Positions 51,606 through 60,756 of a stretch of DNA of 64,000 nucleotides are shown here, piece after piece. The DNA comes from Arsenicibacter rosenii (lineage in GTDB: Bacteria > Bacteroidota > Bacteroidia > Cytophagales > Spirosomataceae). The position numbers and the translations under genes are program-made. Where the stretch lies: the NCBI RefSeq assembly GCF_001870735.1, contig NZ_MORL01000004.1, positions 66,250 to 130,249 of the forward strand, in the 5' to 3' direction. Below the pieces are notes generated by a model that made no database searches, was not told where the DNA came from, and saw nothing but the letters and a program-made list of their open reading frames with translations. Position 1 is the first letter of the stretch, and each line of letters opens with the position of its first letter.

Positions 51606-52560
51606 TCTGCAGAATCTCTTTTAACACCGCCTGCGCCGACCATTCACGGTTGGCGGCCTGATCAATCACAATCGACTGCGGACTATCCAGCACCTCATCC
51701 GTTACCTTTACATTCCGGCGTACCGGCAGGCAATGCATAAATTTACCGTTATCGGTCAACCGCATTTTGTCCATCGTAACCGCCCATGACGGATCCTGCA
51801 CCAACACCTGACCATAGTGCGTATACGATGACCAGTTCTTGCCGTAGATAAAGTCGGCCCCCTCAAAGGCTTCGTTCTGGTTATGCGTTACCTGCGCATT
51901 CCCCACAAACTCAGGCGCAAGGTCGTATCCTTCCGGGTGCGTTATCACCAGTTCGACATCGTTGTGATTCATCCATTCGGCGAATGAATTGGCAACCGCC
52001 TGTGGCAACGGCTTGAAATGAGGCAACCACGTCAGCACCACTTTCGGGCGGGCTTTCGTCTTAAACTCTTCAATCGTGATGCAGTCTGCCAGCGATTGCA
52101 GCGGATGGCGCGTTGCAGATTCAAGATTTACAATCGGAACACCGGCATACTTCACAAACTGCGTCATGACTTGCTCACGGTAATCCTTATCGCGGTCCTG
52201 GAGTCCGGCAAAAGCCCGTACGGCAATGATATCGCAATAACGGCCCATAACCGCAGCGGCCTCCTTAACGTGCTCGGCCTTATCGCCGTTCATAATCACG
52301 GGGTTACCCAGCTCGCTGTCTTCCAGTTCAAGGCCCCAGCTATCCTGTCCTACGTTCAGCACCATTACATTCATCCCCAGATTCTGCGCGGCCTTCTGAG
52401 TACTGAGGCGGGTCCGCAGGCTGGAGTTGAAGAAAATCAGGCCGATGGTTTTATTTTTTCCCAGATGCTGGTCGGCAAAGGGATTTTCTTTAGCCTCCAG
52501 GCCTGATTTGATCAGTGCCTGAAGGTCTGTTACGTCGTGAATGGAAATGAAATTGGTCAT
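51598..52560 (-). CDS. argF': N-acylornithine carbamoyltransferase, probably N-succinylornithine type
   Basis: 320 residues. Carbamoyl-phosphate loop FFNSSLRTRLSTQK, then ATRHPLQSLADCITIEE, HPEGYDLAPEFV and the signature FMHCLPVRRNVKV. These match acyl-ornithine transcarbamylases rather than ordinary OTC. At the position that decides acyl specificity (Glu92 in the Xanthomonas acetyl enzyme, Pro90 in the Bacteroides fragilis succinyl enzyme) I place Ala95, in NGDKAEHV; small residues there are reported to allow N-succinylornithine. Co-transcribed with argD (10 bp) and argB (overlap). Specificity is an inference from memory of the alignment. Confidence 0.85.
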   Translation of the reverse strand: MTNFISIHDVTDLQALIKSGLEAKENPFADQHLGKNKTIGLIFFNSSLRTRLSTQKAAQNLGMNVMVLNVGQDSWGLELEDSELGNPVIMNGDKAEHVKEAAAVMGRYCDIIAVRAFAGLQDRDKDYREQVMTQFVKYAGVPIVNLESATRHPLQSLADCITIEEFKTKARPKVVLTWLPHFKPLPQAVANSFAEWMNHNDVELVITHPEGYDLAPEFVGNAQVTHNQNEAFEGADFIYGKNWSSYTHYGQVLVQDPSWAVTMDKMRLTDNGKFMHCLPVRRNVKVTDEVLDSPQSIVIDQAANREWSAQAVLKEILQNG

Positions 52561-52570
52561 TTTTTGCTAA

Positions 52571-53704
52571 TCAAACCGTTGCTTTAACCTCTTTCGCTAA
52601 AGCGTCCAGAAACTGATCGATTTCGTCGGTTCCCAACGCCAGCGACGGCAGCAACCGGATGGTATTTTTACCGGCAACTCCGGTAAACATATGGTGCTCG
52701 AAAAGCAGGGTATTCCGCAGCGTCTCGACCGGGAAATCGTACTCAATTCCGATCATCAGGCCCCGGCCGCGCAGCTCTTTGTAGCCGCCAACCTGCCGCA
52801 GACCATCCATCAGATAATCACCCATTTTCGCCGCGTTATCCATCAGGTTTTCGTCTTTCATGATGTCGAGTACGGCAATCGCGGCCGTACAGGCCAGATG
52901 GTTGCCGCCAAAGGTAGTGCCCAGCAAACCATAGCTTGCCTTGAACTTCGGCGAAATCAGGATACCACCAATCGGAAAGCCATTGCCCATGCCTTTGGCC
53001 ATCGAAATAATGTCCGGCTCGATGCCGCTGAACTGGTGCGAGAAGAACTTTCCGGAACGGCCATATCCACACTGCACACCATCCAGGATCAGGACCGCGC
53101 CGGTTTCATCACACCGGCGGCGCAGCGTTTGCAGAAACTCATCCGTTGCCACATGGATACCGCCTACGCCCTGAATGCCTTCGATTATAACCGCTGTTAC
53201 CTCATCGGTAATTCCGGCAACGGCTGCCTCTACATCATTATAAGGCAAAAATGTTACGTGCTCGCTGTAGTTTACCGGAGCCACAATCGACGGGTTGTCG
53301 GTAGCCGCAACCGCACCGGCGGTCCGGCCGTGGAATGACTTCCGGAACGCTGCTACCTTCGTGCGCTTGTTATGAAAAGACGCCAGTTTAAGGGCATTTT
53401 CATTGGCTTCAGCACCTGAATTACAGAGAAATAACGCATATTCAGGGTAACCCGACAACGCGCCCAGTTTTTCGGCCAGTTCTTCCTGTAACGGTATCCT
53501 GACAGAGTTTGAGTAGAACGAAATCCGGTTTAATTGTTCAGTAATTGCCCTGACATATCGTGGGTGGGTATGCCCTACAGAGATGACAGCGTGGCCCCCA
53601 TACAGGTCGAGGTACCGTTCGCCTTTTGAATCCCACAGATAACTCCCCTGTGCCCGCACAGGCTCGATATCATACAGCGGATAAACATTAAAGAGTTGTG
53701 ACAT
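52571..53704 (-). CDS. argD: Acetylornithine (or succinylornithine) aminotransferase
   Basis: 377 residues. Class-III aminotransferase motifs: LDLYGGHAVISVGH, LCNSGAEANENALKLA, FRKSFHGRT, ILDGVQCGYGRSG and the PLP lysine Lys237 in SMAKGMGNGFP; also GTTFGGNHLACTAA. Asp208 that binds the PLP ring nitrogen is present, but the usually conserved Glu of DEVQ/DEIQ is Gly here. Opening gene of the arg operon, 10 bp before the carbamoyltransferase. Confidence 0.92.
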   Translation of the reverse strand: MSQLFNVYPLYDIEPVRAQGSYLWDSKGERYLDLYGGHAVISVGHTHPRYVRAITEQLNRISFYSNSVRIPLQEELAEKLGALSGYPEYALFLCNSGAEANENALKLASFHNKRTKVAAFRKSFHGRTAGAVAATDNPSIVAPVNYSEHVTFLPYNDVEAAVAGITDEVTAVIIEGIQGVGGIHVATDEFLQTLRRRCDETGAVLILDGVQCGYGRSGKFFSHQFSGIEPDIISMAKGMGNGFPIGGILISPKFKASYGLLGTTFGGNHLACTAAIAVLDIMKDENLMDNAAKMGDYLMDGLRQVGGYKELRGRGLMIGIEYDFPVETLRNTLLFEHHMFTGVAGKNTIRLLPSLALGTDEIDQFLDALAKEVKATV

Positions 53705-53803
53705 TGTCTGAACAAATAGTAGCCCTGAATGAATAATTCAACAGGATAATTAGAAAAGATTGCAAGTTTACAAATTATGTACCCTAAATCATTGAAAAAA
53801 ACG

Positions 53804-53826
53804 AAAAAAGGGGCCTGAGCCCCTTC
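53804..53826 (-). terminator. Terminator of the alpha/beta hydrolase gene
   Basis: AAGGGGC-ctga-GCCCCTT (53808-53825) followed on the minus strand by T6 and further T-runs. Confidence 0.75.
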
Positions 53827-53866
53827 CAATTCGGTATTCACCATGCTCATTCGGGCTGCCCGGCCA

Positions 53867-54604
53867 TTAAACCGCCAACACTTTGATCAGAAAACGCCGG
53901 ATCGCATTGACCGATTCAGCCGGTTCTTCCAGCATGCCCAGATGTCCGGAATGTTCGAGTACCGTTGTCTGTACGTTTGAGGGCATATCAAACAGCTCCT
54001 TACTTTTCTCAAACGGCACCAGTTTATCGTCTTTTCCGGCGATAATCAACACAGGATAAGCTGCATTTTTGAGCACAAGAGTCCGGTCAGGGCGTGCCTG
54101 AATGGCTTTTATCCCGGCAATCAACGCTTCCGCCGGAAGTTGTTTTCCTTTCGTAACCACTGCGTCAACCAGTGCCGGCATAGATGTTTTATGCTCATCC
54201 GAAAACATGTTCGGAACCGCCGAATCGATAAAGGCGGATGTCCCTTCGCTGGTTAACCGGGCAATCGCCTGTTCACGCTTTGGCTTACGCGCTTCGTCAT
54301 CCGGAAAGGCGGTTGAATGAAAAAGCCCCAGACCGGCCATCATCTCCGGATACTTCGCGGCAAATGCCAGCGCTATGTAGCCGCCCATCGAATGGCCGAT
54401 CAGCACAACCTTCTGTATGCCGGCCGTTTGCAGCAGACTATACAGTTCTTCGGCATAGGCCTCAACCGTTTCATGACTTGAGGAGGTTGAAAAATTGGGC
54501 TTTATGATCTGAACGTCGGCTGATAATTCGTCGTACACCGCATCCCAGATCGAGGGATCTACGCCATGACCGTGAATCAGGCAAAGTGTGGGTTGATCTG
54601 TCAT
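53867..54604 (-). CDS. Alpha/beta-hydrolase
   Basis: 245 residues counted from MTDQPTLCL at 54604 (an upstream Met is at 54619). Oxyanion-hole region LIHGHGVDPSIWD, nucleophile elbow GHSMGGYIALAF, acid in IIAGKDDKLVPFEKS and His in LEHSGHLGMLEEP complete the catalytic triad Ser-Asp-His. No signal peptide; cytosolic esterase-like or lactonase-like enzyme; substrate unknown. Monocistronic, with a hairpin at its 3' end. Confidence 0.9.
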   Translation of the reverse strand: MTDQPTLCLIHGHGVDPSIWDAVYDELSADVQIIKPNFSTSSSHETVEAYAEELYSLLQTAGIQKVVLIGHSMGGYIALAFAAKYPEMMAGLGLFHSTAFPDDEARKPKREQAIARLTSEGTSAFIDSAVPNMFSDEHKTSMPALVDAVVTKGKQLPAEALIAGIKAIQARPDRTLVLKNAAYPVLIIAGKDDKLVPFEKSKELFDMPSNVQTTVLEHSGHLGMLEEPAESVNAIRRFLIKVLAV

Positions 54605-54659
54605 ATAGCTGGCAACCAAAAGGCTGCGGTAAAAGTAAATTGTTGGTTAAAAATAAGAA

Positions 54660-54705
54660 TGGCACGGGCGGGACGTCTCCCGCGGGAGTTATCTCGCACG
54701 TGCCA
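54660..54705. other. GC-rich multi-stem inverted repeat
   Basis: TGGCACG (54660-54666) and CGTGCCA (54699-54705) enclose smaller stems such as GGGA-cgtc-TCCC. It lies between the start of the hydrolase and the stop of the lipoprotein gene on the same strand; probably a transcript end structure for the latter. Confidence 0.35.
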
Positions 54706-54735
54706 AAGCGCGTTAACGTGATCCGGTACCGGTAC

Positions 54736-55347
54736 CTATACCGTACGCAGTACCCCAACCAGAATCAGTACGATACCACCGATCAGCATCAGCAGACCTA
54801 ACAGACCCAATACACCACCAAACAGCAGCGACAATAACAAACCAACGATACCGATGATGATACCGGCGCGCGTAGCGCGGTCCATTACTTTCGCTTCGTC
54901 AGGGGCCATGTGTTTTTTGATCTGCTTATCGATCTTTTTCGTCATCATGCGCTCCATCAGCGTCGCTTTCTTCGTTGTCTGCAGCGTGTTCAGCGATTTA
55001 GCCGTTGTGGCTTCGTTCAGCAGTTGCTTCACACGGGCCATCCGCTTTTCCAGCTTTTTGCTCGACGCCAGTTCCTTATTGTTTGCGGCATATGCCTCAA
55101 TCTGGTCAACTACCTGCTTAGTCGCTTCAACCTGCGCCGCGGTTGGTGCTTCGGTCGTTGCCGGTGCTTCTACCGGTGTTGCTACAGCGACGTCTACAGC
55201 TTTGGCTTCTGCTGCCGGTGCCGGTTTCGCTGCCGAATAAAAGCGTTCTGTCTGTGTACGCTGAACAGTGGCATATGGACGGCTACAAGCAGTCATCATG
55301 GCAGCAGCAGCGAAGGCAAAAAAGGCGTTGCGAGTCAACGTTTTCAT
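54736..55347 (-). CDS. Lipoprotein with coiled coil and C-terminal membrane hairpin (tandem paralogue 1)
   Basis: 203 residues, unrecognised family. Lipobox MTAC with Cys21, then RPYATVQRTQTERFYS; an Ala/Pro/Glu-rich linker; a charged helical region KKLEKRMARVKQLL and TLMERMMTKKIDKQIKKHMA; and two C-terminal hydrophobic helices joined by a Gly turn (about 158-200). A protein with both a lipid anchor and two membrane helices is unusual. It is one of three adjacent, same-strand paralogues at 54736-56849, and is most like the third. Function unknown; envelope location inferred. Confidence 0.7.
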   Translation of the reverse strand: MKTLTRNAFFAFAAAAMMTACSRPYATVQRTQTERFYSAAKPAPAAEAKAVDVAVATPVEAPATTEAPTAAQVEATKQVVDQIEAYAANNKELASSKKLEKRMARVKQLLNEATTAKSLNTLQTTKKATLMERMMTKKIDKQIKKHMAPDEAKVMDRATRAGIIIGIVGLLLSLLFGGVLGLLGLLMLIGGIVLILVGVLRTV

Positions 55348-55477
55348 AAATTGTGTTGTTTTAGTGAATTTACGGTTTGAACGCCCAAACGTAATTAAAT
55401 GTTGGAAACGAAAAACCTGTGTGTAAAGAAAAGTGATTGAATGCGTGTTTCAAACGCTGTTTTTGAGCCACTGGCCC

Positions 55478-56092
55478 CTATAACAGACCGATCAGTAACA
55501 AGACAGCCCCGACAATTAACGATACCAACCCTAAGGTAGCTGCCGTACCGCTGGTTAGTAACAGAAGCAACAACCCGAGAATTACGAGCACGGCGCCGCC
55601 CGTCAACACACCCGTGTTGAGCTGAGCTTTCTGTGCTTTTTCGGGGTACATCTTCTGCTGGATTTTCTTGTTGATCTTTTTCACCATCATCCGTTCCATC
55701 GCCGTTGTCTTGTGCGTCGACGCCTTAGCTGATGTTTCCGTAAACGATGTAGTTGCCAGCAACTGCTTAATCCGGCCCATGCGTTTGTCGAGTTTCTGTT
55801 TTTCGGAAACCGACAGGTTGTTATCTGCCGAAGCAACGGCTTCATACCGCGCCAGTGCCGCCTCTACGGTTTGAGGGGTCATCTCAGCAGCCGGTGCCGG
55901 CATCGTTTCTACAGACATACTTTCCGTCTGTATGGTCACCGGTGCAGCCGCAACCGGTTGCGGCTGCGGTGCACGCGAATGGGCAACAGCAGCAGGGGTA
56001 CGCTGGAGGGTAGCGTAAGGGCGGTGATTACACGCCGTCATAAGCATTCCAATGGCCAGAGCATAGAATGCATTGGTAGTTATGCGCTTCAT
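55478..56092 (-). CDS. Lipoprotein with C-terminal membrane hairpin (tandem paralogue 2)
   Basis: 204 residues from the Met at 56092 (open frame goes up to 56143). Same plan as its neighbours: lipobox MTAC, Cys21; HRPYATLQRT; linker; KLDKRMGRIKQLL; TAMERMMVKKINKKIQQKM; two hydrophobic helices. It is the most diverged of the three, with a longer Pro/Gln/Val linker (APQPQPVAAAPV). Order and spacing with the other copies point to old tandem duplication. Confidence 0.7.
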   Translation of the reverse strand: MKRITTNAFYALAIGMLMTACNHRPYATLQRTPAAVAHSRAPQPQPVAAAPVTIQTESMSVETMPAPAAEMTPQTVEAALARYEAVASADNNLSVSEKQKLDKRMGRIKQLLATTSFTETSAKASTHKTTAMERMMVKKINKKIQQKMYPEKAQKAQLNTGVLTGGAVLVILGLLLLLLTSGTAATLGLVSLIVGAVLLLIGLL

Positions 56093-56178
56093 AAAAGAAG
56101 GACGTTGAGTGAAACATAATTTAGTGTTCACTCGACTAACCAACCACTCATATGATTGTTTCGGAAACCGATAAAAAG

Positions 56179-56208
56179 GTAAAGCCCGGCTTATGGGCCG
56201 GGCTTTAC
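56179..56208 (-). terminator. Terminator of tandem paralogue 3
   Basis: GTAAAGCCCGGC (56179-56190) / GCCGGGCTTTAC (56197-56208) followed on the minus strand by CTTTTTA. Confidence 0.75.
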
Positions 56209-56231
56209 CATGTATTCAAAAAAAACAGGCC

Positions 56232-56849
56232 TTAAATTACGCCTAGTAACCCTAGAATTAATAAAACAATTCCTCCAACCAGTCCGACAATGCCGATTAC
56301 GCCTAGCACACCTCCTGCGCCAAGTAATAATAAAACCAGTCCGGCAACAGCAGCAATACCGCCAATCAGTACGGCCCGTTTATTGCTTTGCTGAGCCTGA
56401 TCGGAAGCCATGTGTTTTTTGATTTGTTTATCAATTTTTCTAGTCATCATGCGCTCCATCAACGTCATTTTTTTCGTTGTCTGCAGCGTGTTGAGCGACT
56501 TAGCTGTTGTGGCTTCGTTCAGCAGTTGCTTCACACGGACCATGCGTTTTTCCAGCTTTTTGTTTGAAGCTAGTTCTTTATGGTTAGCAGCATAGGCTTC
56601 AACCTGATTAACTACCTGTTTCGTTACTTCCGCCTGAGCAGCGACAGAAACTTCGGCAGTTGCCGGTATCTCAACGGGTGTTGCCAAAACGAATTCTTTT
56701 ACTTTTGTTTCTTCAGCCGATGCCGTTTTCGTTTCCGAATAAAAACGTTCAGCTTGTGTACGCTGAAGGGTGGCATATGGTTGGCTACAGGCCGTCAGCA
56801 TAACCCCTGAGGCTAAAAATAACAGTCCATTGCGAGTTGTCTTGTACAT
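56232..56849 (-). CDS. Lipoprotein with C-terminal membrane hairpin (tandem paralogue 3)
   Basis: 205 residues. Lipobox LTAC, Cys21; QPYATLQRTQAERFYS; linker; KKLEKRMVRVKQLLNEATTAKS; TLMERMMTRKIDKQIKKHMA; two hydrophobic C-terminal helices. The middle 75 residues are nearly identical to paralogue 1 while the linker and membrane helices differ, suggesting selection on, or conversion of, the charged helical core. Upstream 56850-57022 is AT-rich with no gene. Confidence 0.7.
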   Translation of the reverse strand: MYKTTRNGLLFLASGVMLTACSQPYATLQRTQAERFYSETKTASAEETKVKEFVLATPVEIPATAEVSVAAQAEVTKQVVNQVEAYAANHKELASNKKLEKRMVRVKQLLNEATTAKSLNTLQTTKKMTLMERMMTRKIDKQIKKHMASDQAQQSNKRAVLIGGIAAVAGLVLLLLGAGGVLGVIGIVGLVGGIVLLILGLLGVI

Positions 56850-57022
56850 GTTTGTCTAAGTTTATACTGTTGGTTATACATAGAAGTTACAGTCGTAATA
56901 TTAAAAATTATAACAACATATAAACATCTAACTGGCATAAATTCTATCTATCGGTTCTGTCCCAATCAATCTTAAGACGGTCATGCCCTTATCTGCAACA
57001 AAAAGAGGCGCTTTCCGGAAAT

Positions 57023-57050
57023 AAAAAAGCCCGGTACAAAGCCGGGCTTT
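57023..57050 (-). terminator. Terminator of clpX
   Basis: AAAGCCCGG (57026-57034) / CCGGGCTTT (57042-57050), followed on the minus strand by T6. Confidence 0.8.
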
Positions 57051-57102
57051 CTGGACGTTATCTGTATAACATAGTCTGTCAAACAGGGTCATTCCGTATG
57101 AA

Positions 57103-58335
57103 TTACGCTGCCGACCTCAGTACCTGCCAGGTGGATTTGCCAAACTGCTCCTGTACATAGTCCATCGACACCGTAAAGGTAGTCAGATCAGTCCGGGATG
57201 GTAGTTCGAACATGGCATCGGTGATGATTGATTCGCAAATAGCCCGTAATCCGCGAGCCCCCAGGTTGAAATGCAGCGCCTGCTCAACGATAAAATCAAG
57301 CACATCTGACTCCCACTCAATGGCTATGCCTTCCATCGCAAACAGTTTTTCGTATTGCCGGGTAATGGCATTTTTAGGCTCGGTCAGGATTGTACGCAGT
57401 GCCTGCCGGTTCAGCGGTTCGAGGTGAGTCAGTACAGGCAAGCGGCCGATCAGTTCCGGAATCAAGCCGAACGATTTAAGATCCTGCGCCGATACAAAGC
57501 GCATCAGATGTTCCCGGTCAAACGACTCATGCAAACGGCGGTCGCCGGAAAACCCAATCGGGCGCGTGTTGATGCGCTTGGCAATATGACGCTCAATCCC
57601 GTCGAATGCGCCTCCGCAGATAAAGAGAATATTTTCGGTATTAATCGAAATCATCCGCTGATCAGGGTGTTTGCGGCCACCTTGCGGCGGGACATTCACC
57701 ATCGATCCTTCCAGCAGTTTCAGCAAGGCCTGCTGCACACCCTCTCCCGACACGTCGCGGGTTATCGACGGATTATCGGCCTTACGGGCGATTTTGTCAA
57801 TTTCGTCGATGTAGACAATTCCCCGCTCGGCAGCGTCAACGTTATAATCGGCGGCCTGCAGCAGACGTGTCAGAATGGTTTCAACGTCTTCACCGACATA
57901 ACCGGCCTCTGTGATCACCGTGGCATCGGCAATACAAAACGGCACTTCCAGCTTTCGGGCAATGGTTCTGGCCAGATAGGTTTTACCGGTGCCGGTCTCT
58001 CCCACCATGATGATATTCGATTTTTCGATCGTCACATCATCTTCTGTTTTGGGCTGCATCAGCCGCTTGTAGTGATTATAAACGGCGACCGAAAGCGTTT
58101 TCTTCGCTTCGTCCTGACCAATGACATACTGGTCAAGATGGCGTTTCATCTCCTGCGGTTTAATCAGGTTCAGTTTAATGTCTGCCGGTTCGGAGCGGCG
58201 GGGCCGCATCTCCTCCAGCACCACCCGATGGCCTTCCTCAATGCAATAGTTACAGATGTGGGAGTCCATGCCCGACAACAGGAGCATTACTTCATTTTTT
58301 CGACGGCCGCAGAACGAGCAACTAACCGCTGGCAT
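57103..58335 (-). CDS. clpX: ATP-dependent Clp protease ATP-binding subunit ClpX
   Basis: 410 residues, normal length. Zinc-binding domain with Cys6, Cys9, Cys28 and Cys31; Walker A GETGTGKT (112-119); pore loop GYVGED (145-150); Walker [11 protein letters not shown] (173-182); ClpP-docking Ile-Gly-Phe loop (260-262, RPIGFSGD); arginine finger region in the last third. Unfolds substrates for ClpP, which is not in the window. A 24-bp palindrome lies 41 bp upstream of the start. Confidence 0.97.
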   Translation of the reverse strand: MPAVSCSFCGRRKNEVMLLLSGMDSHICNYCIEEGHRVVLEEMRPRRSEPADIKLNLIKPQEMKRHLDQYVIGQDEAKKTLSVAVYNHYKRLMQPKTEDDVTIEKSNIIMVGETGTGKTYLARTIARKLEVPFCIADATVITEAGYVGEDVETILTRLLQAADYNVDAAERGIVYIDEIDKIARKADNPSITRDVSGEGVQQALLKLLEGSMVNVPPQGGRKHPDQRMISINTENILFICGGAFDGIERHIAKRINTRPIGFSGDRRLHESFDREHLMRFVSAQDLKSFGLIPELIGRLPVLTHLEPLNRQALRTILTEPKNAITRQYEKLFAMEGIAIEWESDVLDFIVEQALHFNLGARGLRAICESIITDAMFELPSRTDLTTFTVSMDYVQEQFGKSTWQVLRSAA

Positions 58336-58375
58336 ATTGGTGATCAGAGTGTTTTGATGTTTATGTTCGTAAAAC

Positions 58376-58399
58376 TGACAACAAACCGTTTTGTTGTCA
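58376..58399. promoter_or_regulatory. Palindrome upstream of clpX
   Basis: Perfect 10-bp arms TGACAACAAA (58376-58385) and TTTGTTGTCA (58390-58399) with a 4-bp centre, 41-64 bp before the clpX start codon. No T-run on either side; best read as an operator for an unknown dimeric regulator. Confidence 0.4.
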
Positions 58400-58503
58400 T
58401 CCTTTTATCATCCATAAAAAACGACCTGAGGATACCCAGGCCGTAGTAGGTAAGCAAAGGTACGTGTTGCATGCTGAACAGACAAGTTTGCATCCACCGT
58501 TAC

Positions 58504-59364
58504 CTAATAAGTTTCGTAGTCATAAAAAAGGCCGAACGCACTACTGCCTGTGCCTTCGGTCCACTGGCTAACCCGGCCATCGGCACGTGCGGTTACAGCA
58601 TACGTTTTCGTCACCGCCGCAGTCACCGGCACGCCGGCCTTATCATAGTTGCGCGTTGTTTGCTGCGTCACAGTATTCTGGCTATACCGGAATGCCATCT
58701 GATCGCCCCAGATGGTTGCGGCCGGCAAGCCATAATATGGGCTCCGCTGCGTTCCGTAGGTATAGGTGGTACGAAAGCGCCCGGTTTCTACCCAGTCAGA
58801 AGCTGTGTACACAGGCGCATCAATGACACTCAGGTTGCCATCCGTATAGGTGTAGGTCGTCACCAGTCCGGTTTGTCCGGCCACGGGCAGCTTATATTCT
58901 GTTTTTTTTACCGGCCGGTTTTGCGCATCGAGCTCATACACCAACTGCCGGGTATCCGTCAATGTACCATCAACGCCCATCGACACATACGTAGCAGTTA
59001 CTACTTTTCCGGTTCCGTCATAGCGATACCGGATTCGCGACTCCCCGACCTTCTGCTTGCTCTGATAATCCAGATAGTCAACCTGGGTAAGCCGCCCCTG
59101 CCCATCATACTGATACACCATCCGGTTTGCCTGATCGGGGCTGAACGGCGGAAACGGACCTGATTTATCAAAATAGCTCTGAATCAGCGTCACTCTGTTA
59201 TTTGCATCGTATGTATAAACCTGAATAAACGTCACATCCGACCGGTCTGTCACGCTTTTAAGCCGTACGCGGTCCTCCACTACAGGTTCATTTCCCTTAC
59301 TGCACCCTGCCAGCCAGAGGCCGGTTATTCCCAACAGTATCATTTTCCACATACGTCCCTTCAT
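58504..59364 (-). CDS. Lipoprotein with YD-like repeats
   Basis: 286 residues. Lipobox LAGC with Cys21. The rest is a row of about eight YD/RHS-like beta repeats: YTYDANNRVTLI, YQYDGQGRLTQV, YRYDGTGKVVTA, YELDAQNRPVKK, YTYTDGNLSV. Such short YD-repeat lipoproteins are common in Cytophagales; they lack the toxin C-terminus of real Rhs proteins. Function unknown, probably carbohydrate or surface binding. Confidence 0.75.
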   Translation of the reverse strand: MKGRMWKMILLGITGLWLAGCSKGNEPVVEDRVRLKSVTDRSDVTFIQVYTYDANNRVTLIQSYFDKSGPFPPFSPDQANRMVYQYDGQGRLTQVDYLDYQSKQKVGESRIRYRYDGTGKVVTATYVSMGVDGTLTDTRQLVYELDAQNRPVKKTEYKLPVAGQTGLVTTYTYTDGNLSVIDAPVYTASDWVETGRFRTTYTYGTQRSPYYGLPAATIWGDQMAFRYSQNTVTQQTTRNYDKAGVPVTAAVTKTYAVTARADGRVSQWTEGTGSSAFGLFYDYETY

Positions 59365-59405
59365 GCCTGTTTGTCATGCGTTATTATTCACTTAAAGATA
59401 CAAAA

Positions 59406-59433
59406 AAGGGGAAAATCGTTGGATTTTCCCCTT
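59406..59433 (-). terminator. Terminator of the ScyD/ScyE-like gene
   Basis: AAGGGGAAAATC-gttg-GATTTTCCCCTT, followed on the minus strand by T6. Confidence 0.75.
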
Positions 59434-59516
59434 CAGAATTACGAACACTGATGACAATCAGATGGCTGCCGGCGTTTACCTGATGCTCTCCCGCTCATCA
59501 GATACCGGCACTCCCG

Positions 59517-60584
59517 TTAGTTGGTCGCATTCAGCTTAACAATAATGCCCGGGCCATAATAAAGCAGGTAATAGGTATCTGCATTTACGGTACTCAGATG
59601 TATATCAACCGGTGTAATGGCCGGTGAAAATAAGGTCGTTGCGGAGTTATCACCGCTGGCTACCCGACCGGGTGTCGAAAAGCCGAATTCTGTAATGAGC
59701 GTTTTACCGCCCGGCGTAAAGGTAATATCCGTGATACCGGAGAAACCTGTTTTGTAAACAGTTGGGGTAACCGGTGCCGCGCCGCTTCCGCTTACCTGAT
59801 AAATCGTTGATTTACCGGTTGGGAACGGGAAGCCCACGAGCGTCGTCACCAGAAAGTTAGTACCGTCGAAAACGATGCTGGTCGGCACGGCATCAATGGT
59901 TGGCGGACCGACCGGTGCACCCGGATACGTCGGGTTAGGTACATCCGGGAAAACGGCATAGATACTCAGCGCATTCGTGCCCTTTGCCACGCGGACAATG
60001 GCATTAGCCCCTGCATCTGCAATAAAAATATCTCCGTTCGGCCCGAACGTAAGGTTATACGGGTTTGAATCAGCCGGATCCGGCGCATTCGGACGGGCAT
60101 TTTTCACAAACGTACCAATGTCAACAAAGCTCAGGGAACTTGCCGGAATCGGCGCAGTGACGCCCGGCACAAAGTTCGATACATCGGCTACAAACATCTT
60201 ATCGTCAATGCTATGCAGGATGTACAGCTTACCATCGCGATACAACAGGTGATTCAGACCTTCCGGCGAGCCTTCCGGACTGATCGCTGAAACAAATCCG
60301 GTAATGACCGGAAAAACGGCCCCTGACGGCGTGACAACCGCTACCCGGCCATCGTTTACGGTTCCGCTACCGGCTTCGGTTACCCAGATGTTTCCTTTGT
60401 TATCGTCAGAAATGCCGATGGGCGCTTTGAGGCCTGAGGCTACGGGAGGTCCCGGCACAGCCGCCAGCGTAGCAGGGTTAGGAATCCGGTGGTCCTGTAG
60501 CACGCAACCGTAAACACCAGCCAATAAAACACCAAGTAACAGAATCAGCCAGCTTGACTGGCGCATGGAGTAGTTAAATTTCAT
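59517..60584 (-). CDS. ScyD/ScyE-family beta-propeller lipoprotein
   Basis: 355 residues. Lipobox VYGC (about Cys27). Propeller blades show LKAPIGISDDNKGNIWVTEA, GSPEGLNHLLYRDGKLYILH, NPYNLTFGPNGDIFIADAGANAIVRV and GFSGITDITFTPGGKTLITE, which match the ScyD/ScyE family named after cyanobacterial scytonemin cluster proteins. In Bacteroidota they are widespread without a scytonemin pathway. Function unknown; exported binding or lactonase-like propeller. Confidence 0.8.
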   Translation of the reverse strand: MKFNYSMRQSSWLILLLGVLLAGVYGCVLQDHRIPNPATLAAVPGPPVASGLKAPIGISDDNKGNIWVTEAGSGTVNDGRVAVVTPSGAVFPVITGFVSAISPEGSPEGLNHLLYRDGKLYILHSIDDKMFVADVSNFVPGVTAPIPASSLSFVDIGTFVKNARPNAPDPADSNPYNLTFGPNGDIFIADAGANAIVRVAKGTNALSIYAVFPDVPNPTYPGAPVGPPTIDAVPTSIVFDGTNFLVTTLVGFPFPTGKSTIYQVSGSGAAPVTPTVYKTGFSGITDITFTPGGKTLITEFGFSTPGRVASGDNSATTLFSPAITPVDIHLSTVNADTYYLLYYGPGIIVKLNATN

Positions 60585-60756
60585 ACGAAGAATGGTTAGA
60601 ACAGGCTTTTTTTTAAAATTAAAGTGGACTAATGGAGAGTTGAGTAAAGTAACGGCTTATAGAATTTCAAACAAAGAACCAATGATTTAATGGTCTTTTT
60701 TCAAATAAGGCCTACAAAATTGTTATCTAAATAGAATAGTAGAAACTCTTTATTGG

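Noticed and set aside
57355-58446. 363-codon plus-strand frame opposite clpX
   Set aside because: ClpX on the minus strand has every expected motif; the opposite frame is a codon-bias shadow.
58504-59364. Rhs/YD-repeat toxin
   Set aside because: The protein is a short lipoprotein with YD-like repeats only; there is no core-shell cleavage motif and no C-terminal toxin domain.
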